A DNA stretch of 64,000 bases from UBA1783 sp964449115 (GCA_964449115.1 CAYUXW010000004.1:9015-73014), one strand, 5' to 3'. Shown: positions 25,678 to 34,567, numbered from the stretch's first letter. The notes: generated by a model from the letters alone, not told the origin. Program-made: numbers and translations.

Positions 25678-27012
25678 CTATTTACCGTATTTAGTCAACA
25701 TCTCAATCCAGCTTCCAACTGTGAATGCTACTGATGCACAGTATTCTGGATCTTCAATTACTAATTCACCTTTGTCTTCAGCAACCCACCAGTCATAGCC
25801 ACGGTCATTTTTAGCATCAAATACATTGACACCATCGACATAGCCACCTTGTGAGTGATTTCTTACTTCTTCAGTTCCTGCAGCTACTAATGGATTAGCA
25901 GAGTAACCACCGATGTCTTTACCCCAAGCAGAGAATCCATCAACAGTTAAAGTCATGTAAGCAATAAATGCACAAGCTGTCCAAGGAAGTGGTGAATTAT
26001 CAGTAACAAATAGGTAGTGACTATAACCATAACCACCGATACCAACATAGCCATCCTGATAAGCAGCAACAGTGATGTTGTTTACAGATACTGTATCGGT
26101 TTCTTCAACTGAACGTAACTTAGAATAAACAATTAATCCGAATTGATCTGTAGCTGACTGGTCAACTAAGATATTACAGATAGGGCCATCGTCTGTTTGA
26201 GCATTATAGCTTTCAACCCATAATTTAATCCAGGTTAAGGCATATTTTCCGTTTTCGTTTAAACCTAAAGTTTTAGCTTCTTCTTCCATAGCATCAATTA
26301 CTGGCTGGAAATAAGCTTTTTCTGCCTCTGGCAGAACATCAAATGCATCTTTTAACCATTTAGAATATTTTTCATGGGTTAACATGTATAGGAAGTTTTT
26401 ACCAACGATTTCTGAGTCGATGTCCATAAACAAGCCATGTTCACCTTCATAAACGAAATCCCAACAGTTGTCATAAACTTTTTCTCCAGTATTGTTGAAC
26501 ATGAAGATTTTGTTCAATGTCTGAAGTGGTAAATATCCTTCATAAGCTTCAGGTGTAGTTCCATTAGCTTCTGCCCATTCTTTTGGAATGAAAGCATCCA
26601 GGATACCTGTTTTAACCATTTTACTTTCAATCTGGTTACCATCCTGAATTAATGTCATCGCAAATGTTCCAACTTCCTTTAGTGAATCAGCGGTCAACTG
26701 GTCAAAGATTTTATTGTTCTTTGGCTGTTGCCATTCAAAATTCAAAGTGTAAGAAGGATCGATTGTCTGTAGGTAAGCAATAAACAATGGTAAAGCTGTT
26801 TTACCACGGCTTGAGTTACCAACACCATAAAAAGTAGCTCCATTTGATTCTTCAATAGCTTTTTTAGCTAGTTCTTCCAAAGTCATTGTTTGAGCTTCAG
26901 CAATGATCTTTTGGACTTCTGACTGTTCTACTGGTGGTTCTTTTGGTCCACAACCAACTGCAGTTGTAAGAACCAGTACAACAGTCAATAATACTGTAAG
27001 TAATTTTTTCAT
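25678..27012 (-). CDS. Extracellular solute-binding lipoprotein of the iron/polyamine-type importer
   Basis: A 444-residue binding protein with a lipoprotein signal ending TTAVGC (Cys21). The mature part resembles the large type 2 binding-protein class (AfuA/PotD-like) in overall layout, but no ligand motif could be assigned; aromatic residues are frequent (WVESYNAQTDDG, RGYDWWVAED). It is the first gene of a three-gene importer and has its own promoter with an inverted repeat. The order and hairpin downstream fit a highly expressed binding protein. Substrate unknown. Confidence 0.82.
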   Translation of the reverse strand: MKKLLTVLLTVVLVLTTAVGCGPKEPPVEQSEVQKIIAEAQTMTLEELAKKAIEESNGATFYGVGNSSRGKTALPLFIAYLQTIDPSYTLNFEWQQPKNNKIFDQLTADSLKEVGTFAMTLIQDGNQIESKMVKTGILDAFIPKEWAEANGTTPEAYEGYLPLQTLNKIFMFNNTGEKVYDNCWDFVYEGEHGLFMDIDSEIVGKNFLYMLTHEKYSKWLKDAFDVLPEAEKAYFQPVIDAMEEEAKTLGLNENGKYALTWIKLWVESYNAQTDDGPICNILVDQSATDQFGLIVYSKLRSVEETDTVSVNNITVAAYQDGYVGIGGYGYSHYLFVTDNSPLPWTACAFIAYMTLTVDGFSAWGKDIGGYSANPLVAAGTEEVRNHSQGGYVDGVNVFDAKNDRGYDWWVAEDKGELVIEDPEYCASVAFTVGSWIEMLTKYGK

Positions 27013-27058
27013 TTCTTTTCTCTTTCTCCTTTTCCTTCACAGTTATGTAAGTGCTTTC

Positions 27059-27089
27059 ATTATAACCTAAAAATGGACTTACAGTCCAT
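27059..27089 (-). promoter_or_regulatory. Promoter region with an inverted-repeat operator candidate
   Basis: A minus-strand TATAAT (27064-27059) lies about 47 bp before the binding-protein gene. At 27073-27089 ATGGACT-TAC-AGTCCAT is a perfect 7-bp dyad covering the spacer and the expected -35 position. A repressor responding to the importer's substrate could bind here. Confidence 0.5.
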
Positions 27090-27155
27090 AATTTAGTCAT
27101 TAAACTTTGTTATATAATTATAATCTTTTTTTATATATTAATTGCTTGTTATAAT

Positions 27156-28061
27156 TTATTCTTTTGACTCTCTAAAGCATATCGCTTTATGTTCATTTTC
27201 GATAATAAAGTGCTTGCCAACAATTATTTCACCATCAAGGCAAAGATCCATTTCCTCATCAGCAATAATTTCTACTTTTTTAGCCTGACGATATTCTATG
27301 ACATCAGCAATTTTTTCATCATCCAGGTGTAGACCTTTTTGATATTTCCCGACAATGGAAACAAACCTGAACAAAGGCATACATTTTGCCATACACACTT
27401 CCATCAGACCATCATTGACTACGCTTCTTGGGGCACATTTATAAGAACCGCCAACATATGAACCATTGGCAATAGTACACAGAAGATATTCGCCATCCGG
27501 GTTAAGCAGCTGGCCATCAACCACAATTCTGGCATAGTTTTTTCTACCGGTAAAAACTGCCCCGGCAACTCCGACAGTATATGAGTGTTTGCCGCTTAAG
27601 ATTGGCCATTTTTTTACTTTTTCCATCGTTCTCACCACATGGCAGTCAAAACCAAAGTTAACAACATTGACCGAATGTCTGTTTCCAACAGTCATTACAT
27701 CAACCTTCATTTCTTCGCCCTTCAGCAAATTGTCAAGATTTAAAAACTTATCTGCTCCACCAAAATATTTTACATAATCGTTGCCACTGCCACAGGGCCA
27801 GATACCAAAACTGACATCTTCAAGTCCGTATATTCCATTAATCACTTCGTTAACGGTGCCATCACCACCACAGGCTACAAAGCAGATTTTACCTTCTGGA
27901 TTATCCTTGCGATATTGCCTGATAAAATAAGTGGCATCTTTTTGCCCTTTAGTATAATAAATATCAAAGTCAAAATCGTTTCTTTCTTTTAACAGTCGCA
28001 ACAATTCCCTTTCTGAATTATCCTTTCCGGCTGCTGGATTAATAATAAACATATATTTCAT
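27156..28061 (-). CDS. Diacylglycerol kinase-family lipid kinase (DagK/YegS-like)
   Basis: Members phosphorylate diacylglycerol or related lipids on the inner membrane face, recycling diacylglycerol from lipoteichoic acid synthesis in Gram-positives. The start at 28061 (301 residues, MKYMFIINPAAGK) is favoured by an AGGAGGA box and by the family N-terminus; the frame is open for 13 codons more. The catalytic GGDGTVNEVING is near residue 65, with WPCGSGNDY following. It lies 16 bp after the YhhN-family gene. Confidence 0.9.
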   Translation of the reverse strand: MKYMFIINPAAGKDNSERELLRLLKERNDFDFDIYYTKGQKDATYFIRQYRKDNPEGKICFVACGGDGTVNEVINGIYGLEDVSFGIWPCGSGNDYVKYFGGADKFLNLDNLLKGEEMKVDVMTVGNRHSVNVVNFGFDCHVVRTMEKVKKWPILSGKHSYTVGVAGAVFTGRKNYARIVVDGQLLNPDGEYLLCTIANGSYVGGSYKCAPRSVVNDGLMEVCMAKCMPLFRFVSIVGKYQKGLHLDDEKIADVIEYRQAKKVEIIADEEMDLCLDGEIIVGKHFIIENEHKAICFRESKE

Positions 28062-28077
28062 AAAGAATCCTCCTGTT

Positions 28078-28734
28078 TTATAAGCCAATATAAAGAGCAA
28101 TTAACATCATTCCTGTAAAATAGGTAAGTGAATTGCACCTTTTGATTAAATCCGATTTCTTATGATAGAAATTCTGAAAAGAAATAAAGAAATCTGAAAT
28201 CATAAACAATAACAACCCTATACCCAATATTTTATTGGTATTAATACTGGTAAATAAAGCCATCACAGTCCCCATTGCTCCATGTGAAATCACTGTAACC
28301 ATATACATGTTAAAAGCATCCATTCCTTTTAAATCTAAAATCCCTGTTTTAACAAAATAACGATAAAGGGAATATAGCAAAGCTATTAAAAACGCAACAA
28401 TAATCAATTGCCATAAATGGTGCTGGTAATGAATTATATATAAGTAAATACAATAAAGAACGTTGCCTGTCATAAAGGAGTAACCTCCTTTTTTAAAACT
28501 CCACAACAATACTACATCTCCTACATATGAAAAAAACAATGCAATGATCAAGATGATAAGTGGTAAACTTTTCTCTCTTAAAAAGAATGAATATAAACCA
28601 CACAACATAAATTGTGAGGCTAATACAATTTTATTTACCGCCCTTCTTTTAAAGTTTCCACTTGTCTTGGAAAACAAATACATTATTAATAATGGTAGAT
28701 AAACTGCAATAAAAATATACTGATAAGTCTTCAT
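28078..28734 (-). CDS. YhhN-family (TMEM86/lysoplasmalogenase-like) membrane protein
   Basis: A 218-residue protein with about eight membrane helices. The family marks GDVVLL (about 72-77) and GIGLLLFMISDFFI near the C-terminus are present; in the family these hold conserved Asp residues thought to be catalytic. The animal homologue TMEM86B hydrolyses lysoplasmalogen; bacterial function is poorly known. It is directly upstream of the lipid kinase, which supports a membrane-lipid role. Confidence 0.85.
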   Translation of the reverse strand: MKTYQYIFIAVYLPLLIMYLFSKTSGNFKRRAVNKIVLASQFMLCGLYSFFLREKSLPLIILIIALFFSYVGDVVLLWSFKKGGYSFMTGNVLYCIYLYIIHYQHHLWQLIIVAFLIALLYSLYRYFVKTGILDLKGMDAFNMYMVTVISHGAMGTVMALFTSINTNKILGIGLLLFMISDFFISFQNFYHKKSDLIKRCNSLTYFTGMMLIALYIGL

Positions 28735-28828
28735 ATCATTATCTTAGCATAAAATTGTTAATGTTTTAATTATTTTCACAAATAAAACTATTTGACCCAC
28801 TCAAATCATTTGTTTTAAATAATTAAAA

Positions 28829-28850
28829 AAAGGAAGTTTAAACTTCCCTT
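28829..28850 (-). terminator. Terminator of the YegP-family gene
   Basis: GGAAGTTTAAACTTCC is a perfect palindrome flanked by AA/TT pairs and followed on the minus strand by TTTTTTT. The stem overlaps the last part of the gap right after the stop codon. Confidence 0.75.
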
Positions 28851-29219
28851 TTACTCCTTGTAGACCACTGGTGAGTCTGAATTTCTGACAACAGAATCAA
28901 TTCCATTTTTACAGCTTGCTTTTGCTGTATATCCTTCAGAAGCAAGGATGATTTCTCCATTTGGTGCTTTTAATCTGAAGCGGAATTCCTCTCTTTTGTC
29001 TTTATAAATCTCAAATTTAGGATGTTTTAGAGCTTCGTATCCCTCTATAGTCTGATCTTCTACACCTGCTTCAGGTGCATTTTTTCTGACTGATTCGATA
29101 CCATTCAAGCAATTTTTTTCACTTGTATAGAACTCACTTACACCAATTACTTCTCCATTACCTGCAACCAAGTTGAAAGAAGCGCCGTTTTCTCTTTTCT
29201 TAACAACGTATTTTCCCAT
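28851..29219 (-). CDS. YegP/DUF1508-family protein with two repeats
   Basis: A 122-residue soluble protein made of two DUF1508 repeats. The first runs from about residue 10 (FNLVAGNGEVIGVSEFYTSE, KNCLNGIESV) and the second from about 70 (EFRFRLKAPNGEIILASEGY, CKNGIDSVVRNS). The family is often linked to stress but has no established biochemical role. The start has a GGAGG box 7 bases upstream. What is unusual is its upstream region: the ribosome binding site lies in the last copy of a 40-bp tandem repeat interrupted by the assembly gap. Confidence 0.92.
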   Translation of the reverse strand: MGKYVVKKRENGASFNLVAGNGEVIGVSEFYTSEKNCLNGIESVRKNAPEAGVEDQTIEGYEALKHPKFEIYKDKREEFRFRLKAPNGEIILASEGYTAKASCKNGIDSVVRNSDSPVVYKE

Positions 29220-29220
29220 A

Positions 29221-29440
29221 TTATTTCCTCCATTATCTCTGTTACTTTATTNNNNNNNNNNNNNNNNNNNNNNNNNNNNNNNNNNNNNNNNNNNNNNNNN
29301 NNNNNNNNNNNNNNNNNNNNNNNNNNNNNNNNNNNNNNNNNNNNNNNNNNNTATACCAAATTATTTCCTCCATTATCTCTGTTACTTTATTTATACCAAA
29401 TTATTTCCTCCATTATCTCTGTTACTTTATTTATACCAAA
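29221..29440 (-). repeat. 40-bp tandem repeat array upstream of the YegP-family gene
   Basis: A unit that on the plus strand runs TTATTTCCTCCATTATCTCT then GTTACTTTATTTATACCAAA (40 bp) is seen at 29361-29400 and 29401-29440, and its first 31 bases at 29221-29251 before the gap. The copies visible are identical. On the minus strand every unit contains a TATAAA box and a GGAGG site, so the array multiplies the promoter -10/leader/Shine-Dalgarno segment. Copy number is unknown because the gap falls inside the array. Confidence 0.9.
29252..29351. other. Assembly gap of exactly 100 N
   Basis: One hundred N, the conventional placeholder for a gap of unknown size. It interrupts the 40-bp repeat array, whose identical copies are the likely cause of the break. 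The flanking copies are out of register by half a unit across 140 bp, which confirms that 100 is not the true length. Confidence 0.97.
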
Positions 29441-29458
29441 TTATTTTTCATTTTTCAA
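29430..29458 (-). promoter_or_regulatory. Predicted promoter of the YegP-family gene
   Basis: Minus-strand TTGAAA (29458-29453) and TATAAA (29435-29430), each 5 of 6 to consensus, with a 17-base spacer. The -10 box is in the outermost repeat unit; only this unit has a proper -35 box, so transcripts should run through the whole array. Confidence 0.65.
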
Positions 29459-29466
29459 TGAAAAAA

Positions 29467-29484
29467 GGCAGAAATTTTTCTGCC
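29467..29484 (-). terminator. Terminator after the membrane/zinc-motif protein gene
   Basis: GGCAGAAA and TTTCTGCC form an 8-bp stem followed on the minus strand by TTTTTTCA. It ends the transcript of the gene at 29495-30190, immediately before the YegP promoter. Confidence 0.8.
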
Positions 29485-29494
29485 CTTAAAAAAC

Positions 29495-30190
29495 TTATTC
29501 TTTTCCATCCCTAGCAGCACAGAATTTACACAATTCTGTTCTTCCTGCATCAAGCGCATCAGCAATCGGACCATGATAGATAGTTTTAGAATTTACGATT
29601 GCCTGACAATCAGCATGAGTATGATATTTCTTACCAAATGTTGTGTAATACACTTCAGAAGTAATCTCTTCCTCTAAAGCTATTCTTTCTTCCTCTGACA
29701 TTGGATTAAAGTCAATAGAAGTCACACTTCCAATCAACAGCGCCACCACTGCCACAGCAGAAACTATTTTCTTGGTCTTAGCATCTAAGTCCTTATTGTT
29801 TAATAGCAATAGAACAATCGGGAAGAAACAGATAACACTCATAATAAGACCCATTTGATTCCATAAGAAGAATTTTAATTTATTCTTTGCACTTGGTGGG
29901 TCAATGTCATTAGCTCTCTTCCAGAACTGTGAACCGATGATAAGAAAGATTAAATCCACAACCAGTAGACCAATTAATGTATATAACATGTAATCAGTGG
30001 TAAGAGGTTTAATGAAGATAGTCTTGTTTAGTACTAATATTGCGACTACTTCAAATGCCAAAGCGATAAGCCAGAAAATAACTGCCGCAATTCTTTTACC
30101 AGAAGCGCCCGCTCTTCTTTCTTCTTTGGTAGTTTTTTTCGGCCCTTGTCCTGCACTCTTTGTCGCAACAAACTCTTGTTTTTTTGCCAT
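29495..30190 (-). CDS. Membrane protein with a C-terminal His/Cys zinc-type motif
   Basis: A 231-residue protein not assigned to a named family. The N-terminus is a basic, soluble tail (1-32), then membrane helices at about 33-55, 67-87, 112-131 and 143-158. The outer or inner C-terminal part (180-231) reads YYTTFGKKYH190-THADC195 and later ELC221-KFC224; this spacing of His, Cys and a CxxC is the small knuckle seen at the ends of some nucleases and phage or cell-wall proteins, and likely binds Zn. It is 15 bp downstream of the DUF937-like gene, so the two probably form one unit. Confidence 0.75.
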   Translation of the reverse strand: MAKKQEFVATKSAGQGPKKTTKEERRAGASGKRIAAVIFWLIALAFEVVAILVLNKTIFIKPLTTDYMLYTLIGLLVVDLIFLIIGSQFWKRANDIDPPSAKNKLKFFLWNQMGLIMSVICFFPIVLLLLNNKDLDAKTKKIVSAVAVVALLIGSVTSIDFNPMSEEERIALEEEITSEVYYTTFGKKYHTHADCQAIVNSKTIYHGPIADALDAGRTELCKFCAARDGKE

Positions 30191-30205
30191 AATATGTCTC
30201 CTTTT

Positions 30206-30907
30206 TTATTTCTTTTTCGAGAATAAGCCTGACAATAATGTCGAAGCTACTTCACCCAGTAAATCTGAATCGCCATCTGACTTATCAGAATCTTTATCCA
30301 ATACATTACCTACAATTGAAGATAAGATATCAGACACATCAAGTTCTTGCTGTTTTTCATCAGTTTTCTTTTTTGAAGTTGACTTCTTGGTCGATGTTGA
30401 TTTCTTTTTTGAAGTTGACTTCTTAGTTGATGTTGATTTCTTTTTTGAAGTTGATTCTTTTGAAGAACTAGATGTATTTGTATTAATCAAACCAGCAACT
30501 TTCTTCAATAAAATAGGTGCTACTGCTATCAAGATAGCCATTACCTGTTCTTTCTTTAATCCCAGTTTTTCAGCTATATTTGCAAACAAATCTGTTTTGG
30601 TATTACCTAAAATTGTATCTAGAATTGAAGATCCTAGCTGATTTTTTTCTTCTTCTGTCTCTTCATCTTCATCTTCTTCAACATTGGTTGAAACAGCCTG
30701 TGATAATAAAGCTGTCAAAATATTGCCATCACTTGATTTTGATGAAGATTGTTTAGATGTTGATAGTAAAGCTGTCAATAACGTTGGCAATGCTTCACTG
30801 ACAACACCAGCAGTTTCCTCTTTAGTTGTATTTGTCTTTTTGGAAACTGTTTTTACTGTATCATTTGATAGCAGTTGACCCGCTAACAAACCTAAAATCT
30901 GATCCAT
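30206..30907 (-). CDS. DUF937-like protein with Ser/Thr/Lys repeats
   Basis: A 233-residue protein whose N-terminus (about 1-55, MDQILGLLAGQLL, then SEALPTLLTALLS) and a second hydrophobic helix region (about 90-140) resemble DUF937. Residues about 145-185 are five six-residue units alternating STSKKK and STSTKK, a 36-bp DNA period near 30368-30460, forming a strongly basic low-complexity linker. An acidic stretch (EEDEDEETEEE) lies before it. No signal peptide. Function unknown; the basic segment could bind nucleic acid or teichoic acid. The repeat may vary in length between strains. Confidence 0.72.
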   Translation of the reverse strand: MDQILGLLAGQLLSNDTVKTVSKKTNTTKEETAGVVSEALPTLLTALLSTSKQSSSKSSDGNILTALLSQAVSTNVEEDEDEETEEEKNQLGSSILDTILGNTKTDLFANIAEKLGLKKEQVMAILIAVAPILLKKVAGLINTNTSSSSKESTSKKKSTSTKKSTSKKKSTSTKKSTSKKKTDEKQQELDVSDILSSIVGNVLDKDSDKSDGDSDLLGEVASTLLSGLFSKKK

Positions 30908-30969
30908 TATATGTGCCTCCCTTTACACTTTAATTATATCTTAAAACGATAGCTTGGTAAACAAATACC

Positions 30970-32457
30970 TTACTTGCCTCGACCATACATTTTAACAAGC
31001 CCAGCTATTTTTTCTGCCAGTTCATCGGTCAGTTGACCTTTGACTAGACGCCATTTCCAGTTATCGCCAATTGTTCCAGGAGAGTTAGTTCTTGTTTCTT
31101 CTCCTAAACCTAAATAATCCTGCATCTGAGCGATAAACAATTTAGCCACAGAATTCATTCCACCCCTGATAAAGCCCCAGTTGAAGCCTTCTTTTTTAGT
31201 AAGATTGAAATATTTAATGGCATGTTTGACATCAGCCTTACTGGCATTATCATGCCAACCCATAATCGGTGAATTATCATGAGTTGATATATAACAGACA
31301 CAATTTTCAATATGATTGAATGGTGTATGATAGCTTGCTCCCTTTGGATCCATACCAAACTCTAAAACTCTCATCCCTGGAAAAGTAGATTTAGCCAGCA
31401 TTTCATTTACTTCATCAGAAATGACCCCCAAATCTTCAGCGATAAATTCCACATTGGAAAACCAGTCTCTTAAAACTGAAACAAAATCCATATCTGGACC
31501 TTTGACCCAGCGACCGTTTCTAGCGGTCTTATCACCATAAGGAACGGCCCAATAAGATTCAAAACCTCTAAAGTGGTCAATTCTAATGACATCGTAATAT
31601 TTACTGTTGCCTTCTATTCTTTCAATCCAGAACTTGTAGCCATCTTTTTTCATTAAATCCCATTCATATAGTGGATTCCCCCATAGTTGACCATCTTCAG
31701 AAAAATAATCTGGTGGTACTCCTGCTACTTCTAAAGGAATATTTTTTTCATCTAGCTGGAACTGTTTTGGATTAGCCCAGACATCAGCCGAATCCAAAGC
31801 AACATAAATTGGCAAATCACCAATAATCTTCACATTTTTACTATGAGCGTATTTTCTCAGCTTGCTGTATTGCCTGTAGAAAAGATACTGTAAATATTGA
31901 TAATACTGTACGTCATCCTTTAGTAGCTCACGATATTTAACAAGAGCTTCTTTTTTTCTCAAGCGAATATCTTCATCAGGCCAATCCAGCCAGGAAACCA
32001 TACCAAAATGATTTTTTACTGCCATATACAGACTGTAATCCTCTAGCCAGCTTTTGTTTTCCTGATAATAAGCTTTGAATTGTTTTTTATCCTTTTGGAA
32101 ACCTCTTTGATAAGCTTTTCTTAAAATATCAAATCTGGTTTCATAAATATACCAATATTCTACATAGGCAGGATTAAACTGCTTTAAATCTTCCAGATCT
32201 TCTTTTTCCAGCAAACCTTCTTCGACCAAGATATCCAAATCAATGAAATAAGGATTACAGGCACAACTGGAAAAACTCTGATAAGGTGAATCACCATAAC
32301 TGGTAGGACCAATTGGTAAAATCTGCCAATATTTCATTTTACTTTTTTCTAAAAAATCAACAAAATTATAAGCTTCTTTACCCAAGGTGCCAATGCCATA
32401 ATTTGATGGTAAAGAAGAGATGGGTAATAAAATACCTGCACTGCGATCAATACTCAT
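30970..32457 (-). CDS. malQ: 4-alpha-glucanotransferase (amylomaltase, GH77)
   Basis: MalQ transfers alpha-1,4-glucan chains between maltodextrins, releasing glucose, in the cytoplasm. The 495-residue protein has the GH77 catalytic nucleophile Asp294 (IRIDHFRGFE), acid/base Glu341 (FIAEDLG) and Asp394 (STHDNS), plus the typical start RSAGILLPISSLPSNYGIG. It is divergent from the GH53-GH13 lipoprotein genes and 5 kb from the sugar importer, so it fits cytoplasmic breakdown of imported maltodextrin. An extended -10 box TGATAGAAT lies 30 bp upstream. Confidence 0.95.
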   Translation of the reverse strand: MSIDRSAGILLPISSLPSNYGIGTLGKEAYNFVDFLEKSKMKYWQILPIGPTSYGDSPYQSFSSCACNPYFIDLDILVEEGLLEKEDLEDLKQFNPAYVEYWYIYETRFDILRKAYQRGFQKDKKQFKAYYQENKSWLEDYSLYMAVKNHFGMVSWLDWPDEDIRLRKKEALVKYRELLKDDVQYYQYLQYLFYRQYSKLRKYAHSKNVKIIGDLPIYVALDSADVWANPKQFQLDEKNIPLEVAGVPPDYFSEDGQLWGNPLYEWDLMKKDGYKFWIERIEGNSKYYDVIRIDHFRGFESYWAVPYGDKTARNGRWVKGPDMDFVSVLRDWFSNVEFIAEDLGVISDEVNEMLAKSTFPGMRVLEFGMDPKGASYHTPFNHIENCVCYISTHDNSPIMGWHDNASKADVKHAIKYFNLTKKEGFNWGFIRGGMNSVAKLFIAQMQDYLGLGEETRTNSPGTIGDNWKWRLVKGQLTDELAEKIAGLVKMYGRGK

Positions 32458-32483
32458 AATAAATCCTCATATTTTCCACACCT

Positions 32484-32492
32484 ATTCTATCA
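32484..32492 (-). promoter_or_regulatory. Extended -10 element before malQ
   Basis: Minus-strand TGATAGAAT (TGn then a 5-of-6 -10 box). No good -35 box is seen 17 bases upstream, which is acceptable for extended -10 promoters. Confidence 0.4.
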
Positions 32493-32571
32493 CAATATTA
32501 CTAAAGATAATATTTATAAATTAAAATGATGTAAAATAGTATTAATAACATTTTATTGATGGAGGTCTGAT

Positions 32572-34566
32572 ATGAACAAGCGCTATTTTATAATTACTCT
32601 GATAATATGTATGATGCTTTCATATCTTTTTGGCTGCACTTCCATAAAAAAAGAGAAAATAGAACTGGTAACTTCTTCAAAAGATATTTATGTAAAAAAG
32701 ATTGAAAACATACCAGAAGATTTTATTATGGGTATGGATTCTTCCTGTGTTATCGCTTTAGAAAACAGTGGAGTTGAATACTATGATTTCCAGGGAAATA
32801 TTGCTGATGTCTTCAGTGTTTTGGCTCAAAGTGGAATTAACTATATTAGAGTCAGAATCTGGAATAATCCCTATGATGAAAATGGCAATGGCTACGGTGG
32901 AGGAAACTGTGATATTGACAATGCTATTGAGATAGGAAAAAGAGCAACTAAATATGGAATGAAACTTTTAGTAAATTTCCATTATTCCGACTTTTGGGCC
33001 GATCCAGCCAAACAGCAGGTTCCAAAAGCCTGGGAAAAAATGAATATTGAAGAAAAAGGACAGGCCTTATATTTATATACTAAGGATTGTTTAATCAAAT
33101 TGAAAAAAGCGGGTGTCGATGTAGGTATGGTTCAGTTGGGAAATGAAACCAACAGCGCTATGGCTGGTGAGACAATCTGGATGAATATTATTTATCATTT
33201 AATGGGTAATGGGGCTAAAGCAGTTAGAGAAGTCTTTCCTGAAGCCTTAATCGCCGTTCATTTTACCAATCCAGAAAAAGGCAGCAATTATCAGGATTAT
33301 GCCAAAAAGTTAGACTACTACAATTTGGATTATGATGTCTTTGCCAGCAGCTACTACCCTTTCTGGCATGGCAGTCTGGATAATCTGGCTTTTATCCTTT
33401 CAGAAATAGCAACCACCTACAACAAGAAGGTTATGGTAATGGAAACTTCTTACCCCTATACAACTGAAGATAGCGACTTTAACAGCAATACCATTTCAGA
33501 AGGCAGTGTGGTAACTAAAAATTATCCTTACTCCATTCAGGGGCAGACAAATGCTATAGTCGATATAATAGATACCATAGTCAACAAGACTGTTGGTGGT
33601 ATCGGTATCTGTTACTGGGAAGGAACCTGGATTTCTGTTGGGCAAAAAAGTTACCGGCAGAATAGTTATCTATGGGAAAAGTATGGTTCTGGTTGGGCTA
33701 CTTCTTTCGCTATAAGTTATGATCCTGATGATGCCGGGCAGTATTATGGCGGATGTGCAGTCGATAATCAGGCAATGTTTGACAGTACAGGACATCCTTT
33801 AGAATCATTAAAAGTCTTTCAATTGGTTAAAACTGGTAACGAAATTAAAATTGTTGCTGATGAAGCTGAAGATGTTCATCTAACTTTTGATTATAACTCC
33901 ACCATTTCTTTACCTGATAAAGTAAATGTTATCATGAGCGATAATTCTCAAAGAGAAAGCAGCGTTATTTGGCAAAATGAAATGATTAATCTAATCGATA
34001 GTTCAAAAACGGGAAAATATAAAATTGAAGGATATGCGGATGGCTTAAATGTTTACTGCTACATCTCAATTGTCAAAAAAAATTATCTGTTAAACCCTTC
34101 TTTTGAAATAGATAAACATGGCACAGAAATTCCAACTGGCTGGCAGGTTTTCCATAATAATCAAATCGATGAATTATATGTTGAAGATAAGACCTCTGAT
34201 TCTTCAGATGGACATAAACATTTCCATTTCTGGTCAAAAGCACAAGATTCAGTAGAGTTTTCTCTGCAGCAGAATCTTCTGTCTTTAGAAAAAGGACTCT
34301 ATGATTACTCTATTTCCATAATGGGTGGCGATGGAGGAAGCACAAACATCTATGCTTATGTTAGAATAAATGGTGAGATTAAATATAGTGCGCCATTAAA
34401 TATTACTATTTATAATAGTTGGCAAAAAGCTGCTATCCAAAACATCGACTACGACGGGGTTTCAACAATTGAAGTTGGAATATACGTAAAATGCTCTGGC
34501 ACCAATAATGGGGCCTGGGGAAAAATTGATGATGCCAGTTTAACGCTCAGTAAACAAGGAGAATAA
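32572..34566 (+). CDS. Cell-surface arabinogalactan endo-beta-1,4-galactanase (GH53) lipoprotein
   Basis: Cuts beta-1,4-galactan side chains of pectin. The 664-residue protein has a lipoprotein signal (Cys22 in SYLFGC), a GH53 domain at about 50-400 with acid/base Glu192 (QLGNET) and nucleophile Glu291 (VMETSYPY), a short Ig-like region (about 415-500) and a C-terminal beta-sandwich-like region (about 505-660, from NYLLNPSFE) that may bind carbohydrate; CBM61 is the usual partner of GH53 but this was not tested. It is followed 1 bp later by a GH13 lipoprotein gene. A cytoplasmic GH53 paralogue lies at 43333-44436, suggesting staged galactan breakdown. Confidence 0.93.
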   Translation: MNKRYFIITLIICMMLSYLFGCTSIKKEKIELVTSSKDIYVKKIENIPEDFIMGMDSSCVIALENSGVEYYDFQGNIADVFSVLAQSGINYIRVRIWNNPYDENGNGYGGGNCDIDNAIEIGKRATKYGMKLLVNFHYSDFWADPAKQQVPKAWEKMNIEEKGQALYLYTKDCLIKLKKAGVDVGMVQLGNETNSAMAGETIWMNIIYHLMGNGAKAVREVFPEALIAVHFTNPEKGSNYQDYAKKLDYYNLDYDVFASSYYPFWHGSLDNLAFILSEIATTYNKKVMVMETSYPYTTEDSDFNSNTISEGSVVTKNYPYSIQGQTNAIVDIIDTIVNKTVGGIGICYWEGTWISVGQKSYRQNSYLWEKYGSGWATSFAISYDPDDAGQYYGGCAVDNQAMFDSTGHPLESLKVFQLVKTGNEIKIVADEAEDVHLTFDYNSTISLPDKVNVIMSDNSQRESSVIWQNEMINLIDSSKTGKYKIEGYADGLNVYCYISIVKKNYLLNPSFEIDKHGTEIPTGWQVFHNNQIDELYVEDKTSDSSDGHKHFHFWSKAQDSVEFSLQQNLLSLEKGLYDYSISIMGGDGGSTNIYAYVRINGEIKYSAPLNITIYNSWQKAAIQNIDYDGVSTIEVGIYVKCSGTNNGAWGKIDDASLTLSKQGE

Positions 34567-34567
34567 A

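Noticed and set aside
29221..29440. CRISPR array
   Set aside because: The 40-bp units are directly adjacent without unique spacers and there are no cas genes, so it is a plain tandem repeat.
29997..30641. Plus-strand frame with many Phe/Asp repeats
   Set aside because: It mirrors the Lys/Ser/Thr repeat of the DUF937-like gene on the other strand and has no promoter or Shine-Dalgarno.
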